Source: Palaemon carinicauda
Taxonomy: Eukaryota > Arthropoda > Malacostraca > Decapoda > Palaemonidae
NCBI RefSeq assembly: GCF_036898095.1
Contig: NC_090739.1
Span: 62,217,642-62,281,641, forward strand
Reading direction: 5' to 3'
Length of the DNA: 64,000 nucleotides
The position numbers and the translations under genes are program-made. Below the pieces are notes generated by a model. That model was given only the letters and a program-made list of their open reading frames with translations. It had not been told where the DNA came from and did no database searches. Of the stretch, positions 63,977-64,000 are shown piece after piece (positions within the stretch are counted from its first letter, which is position 1; every line of letters begins with the position of its first letter).

Positions 63977-64000
63977 CGGTCTCCAACCTCCTGTCTTCTT
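62248..64000 (-). pseudogene. RT / RNase H / MT-like gene of copy E, frameshifted, cut by window end
   Basis: From 63801 down to 62248 the frame has YQFRALCFGLSTAP, YLDDW, RNase H (FSDASDLGWGAT, NCKELLA, NSDNTTA, NVIADCLS) and MT-like DLFAT and FPPF. The part with motif A is beyond the deletion at about 63816, in another frame. Compared with B, 11 bases of the segment encoding the QPFLRFVF stretch are missing. All catalytic residues seen are normal. Confidence 0.87.

Larger units (their letters stand above)
60618..64000 (-). mobile_element. DIRS1-like retrotransposon copy E, 5' part beyond window end
   Basis: The 3' ITR, G-rich motif, ICR, hairpin, YR and most of RT are inside the window; gag and the 5' ITR are outside. 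The ITR places it with A and B. An 11-nt deletion in RT and a lost catalytic His in YR make it non-autonomous. Confidence 0.94.

Overview
The window is animal nuclear DNA, most likely from a decapod crustacean. This is inferred from spliced exons in AT-rich introns, a very high load of tyrosine-recombinase (DIRS1-like) retrotransposons, which are known to be common in decapods, and a dispersed repeat that looks like those seen in shrimp transcripts. There is no sign of bacterial or viral origin.

About two thirds of the window is DIRS-type retrotransposon sequence. Five copies of one superfamily, all on the minus strand, are named here A (1-5838, cut by the window edge), B (8927-15452), C (38486-45244), D (52308-58824) and E (60618-64000, cut by the edge). 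Each complete copy reads, along its coding strand, 5' inverted terminal repeat (ITR), gag, RT/RNase H/methyltransferase-like ORF, tyrosine recombinase (YR) ORF, 3' UTR with a conserved hairpin, internal complementary region (ICR), G-rich motif, 3' ITR. The ICR is complementary to the two outer ends joined together, as expected for DIRS replication through a circle. No copy is intact: A has a stop in YR and a lost RT catalytic Asp; B has only a 2-nt insertion in gag; C has a stop in RT; D has stops in RT and YR; E has an 11-nt deletion in RT and a lost YR His. Two copies of a second, more decayed DIRS family lie at 6246-8098 (G) and 30162-37710 (H). A third lineage, F (19177-22590), is on the plus strand and has lost gag and RT.

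A host gene on the minus strand is interleaved with these elements. Seven exons (49236-49313, 47884-48099, 45601-46669, 38096-38291, 26246-26548, 22782-22911, 18910-19113) have consensus splice sites and compatible phases and give about 730 codons of an unrecognised, helix-rich protein. Element C nearly fills intron 3, H lies in intron 4, a non-LTR (LINE) fragment in intron 5 and F in intron 6. Upstream and downstream exons are probably missing.

Smaller items are a possible first exon of another gene on the plus strand (5995-6118), two diverged UDP-glycosyltransferase-like coding relics flanking element B, two LINE 3' ends, two copies of a dispersed repeat, a possible piggyBac-like 5' end at 59724, two long GA microsatellites, and long introns or intergenic stretches where nothing could be assigned.
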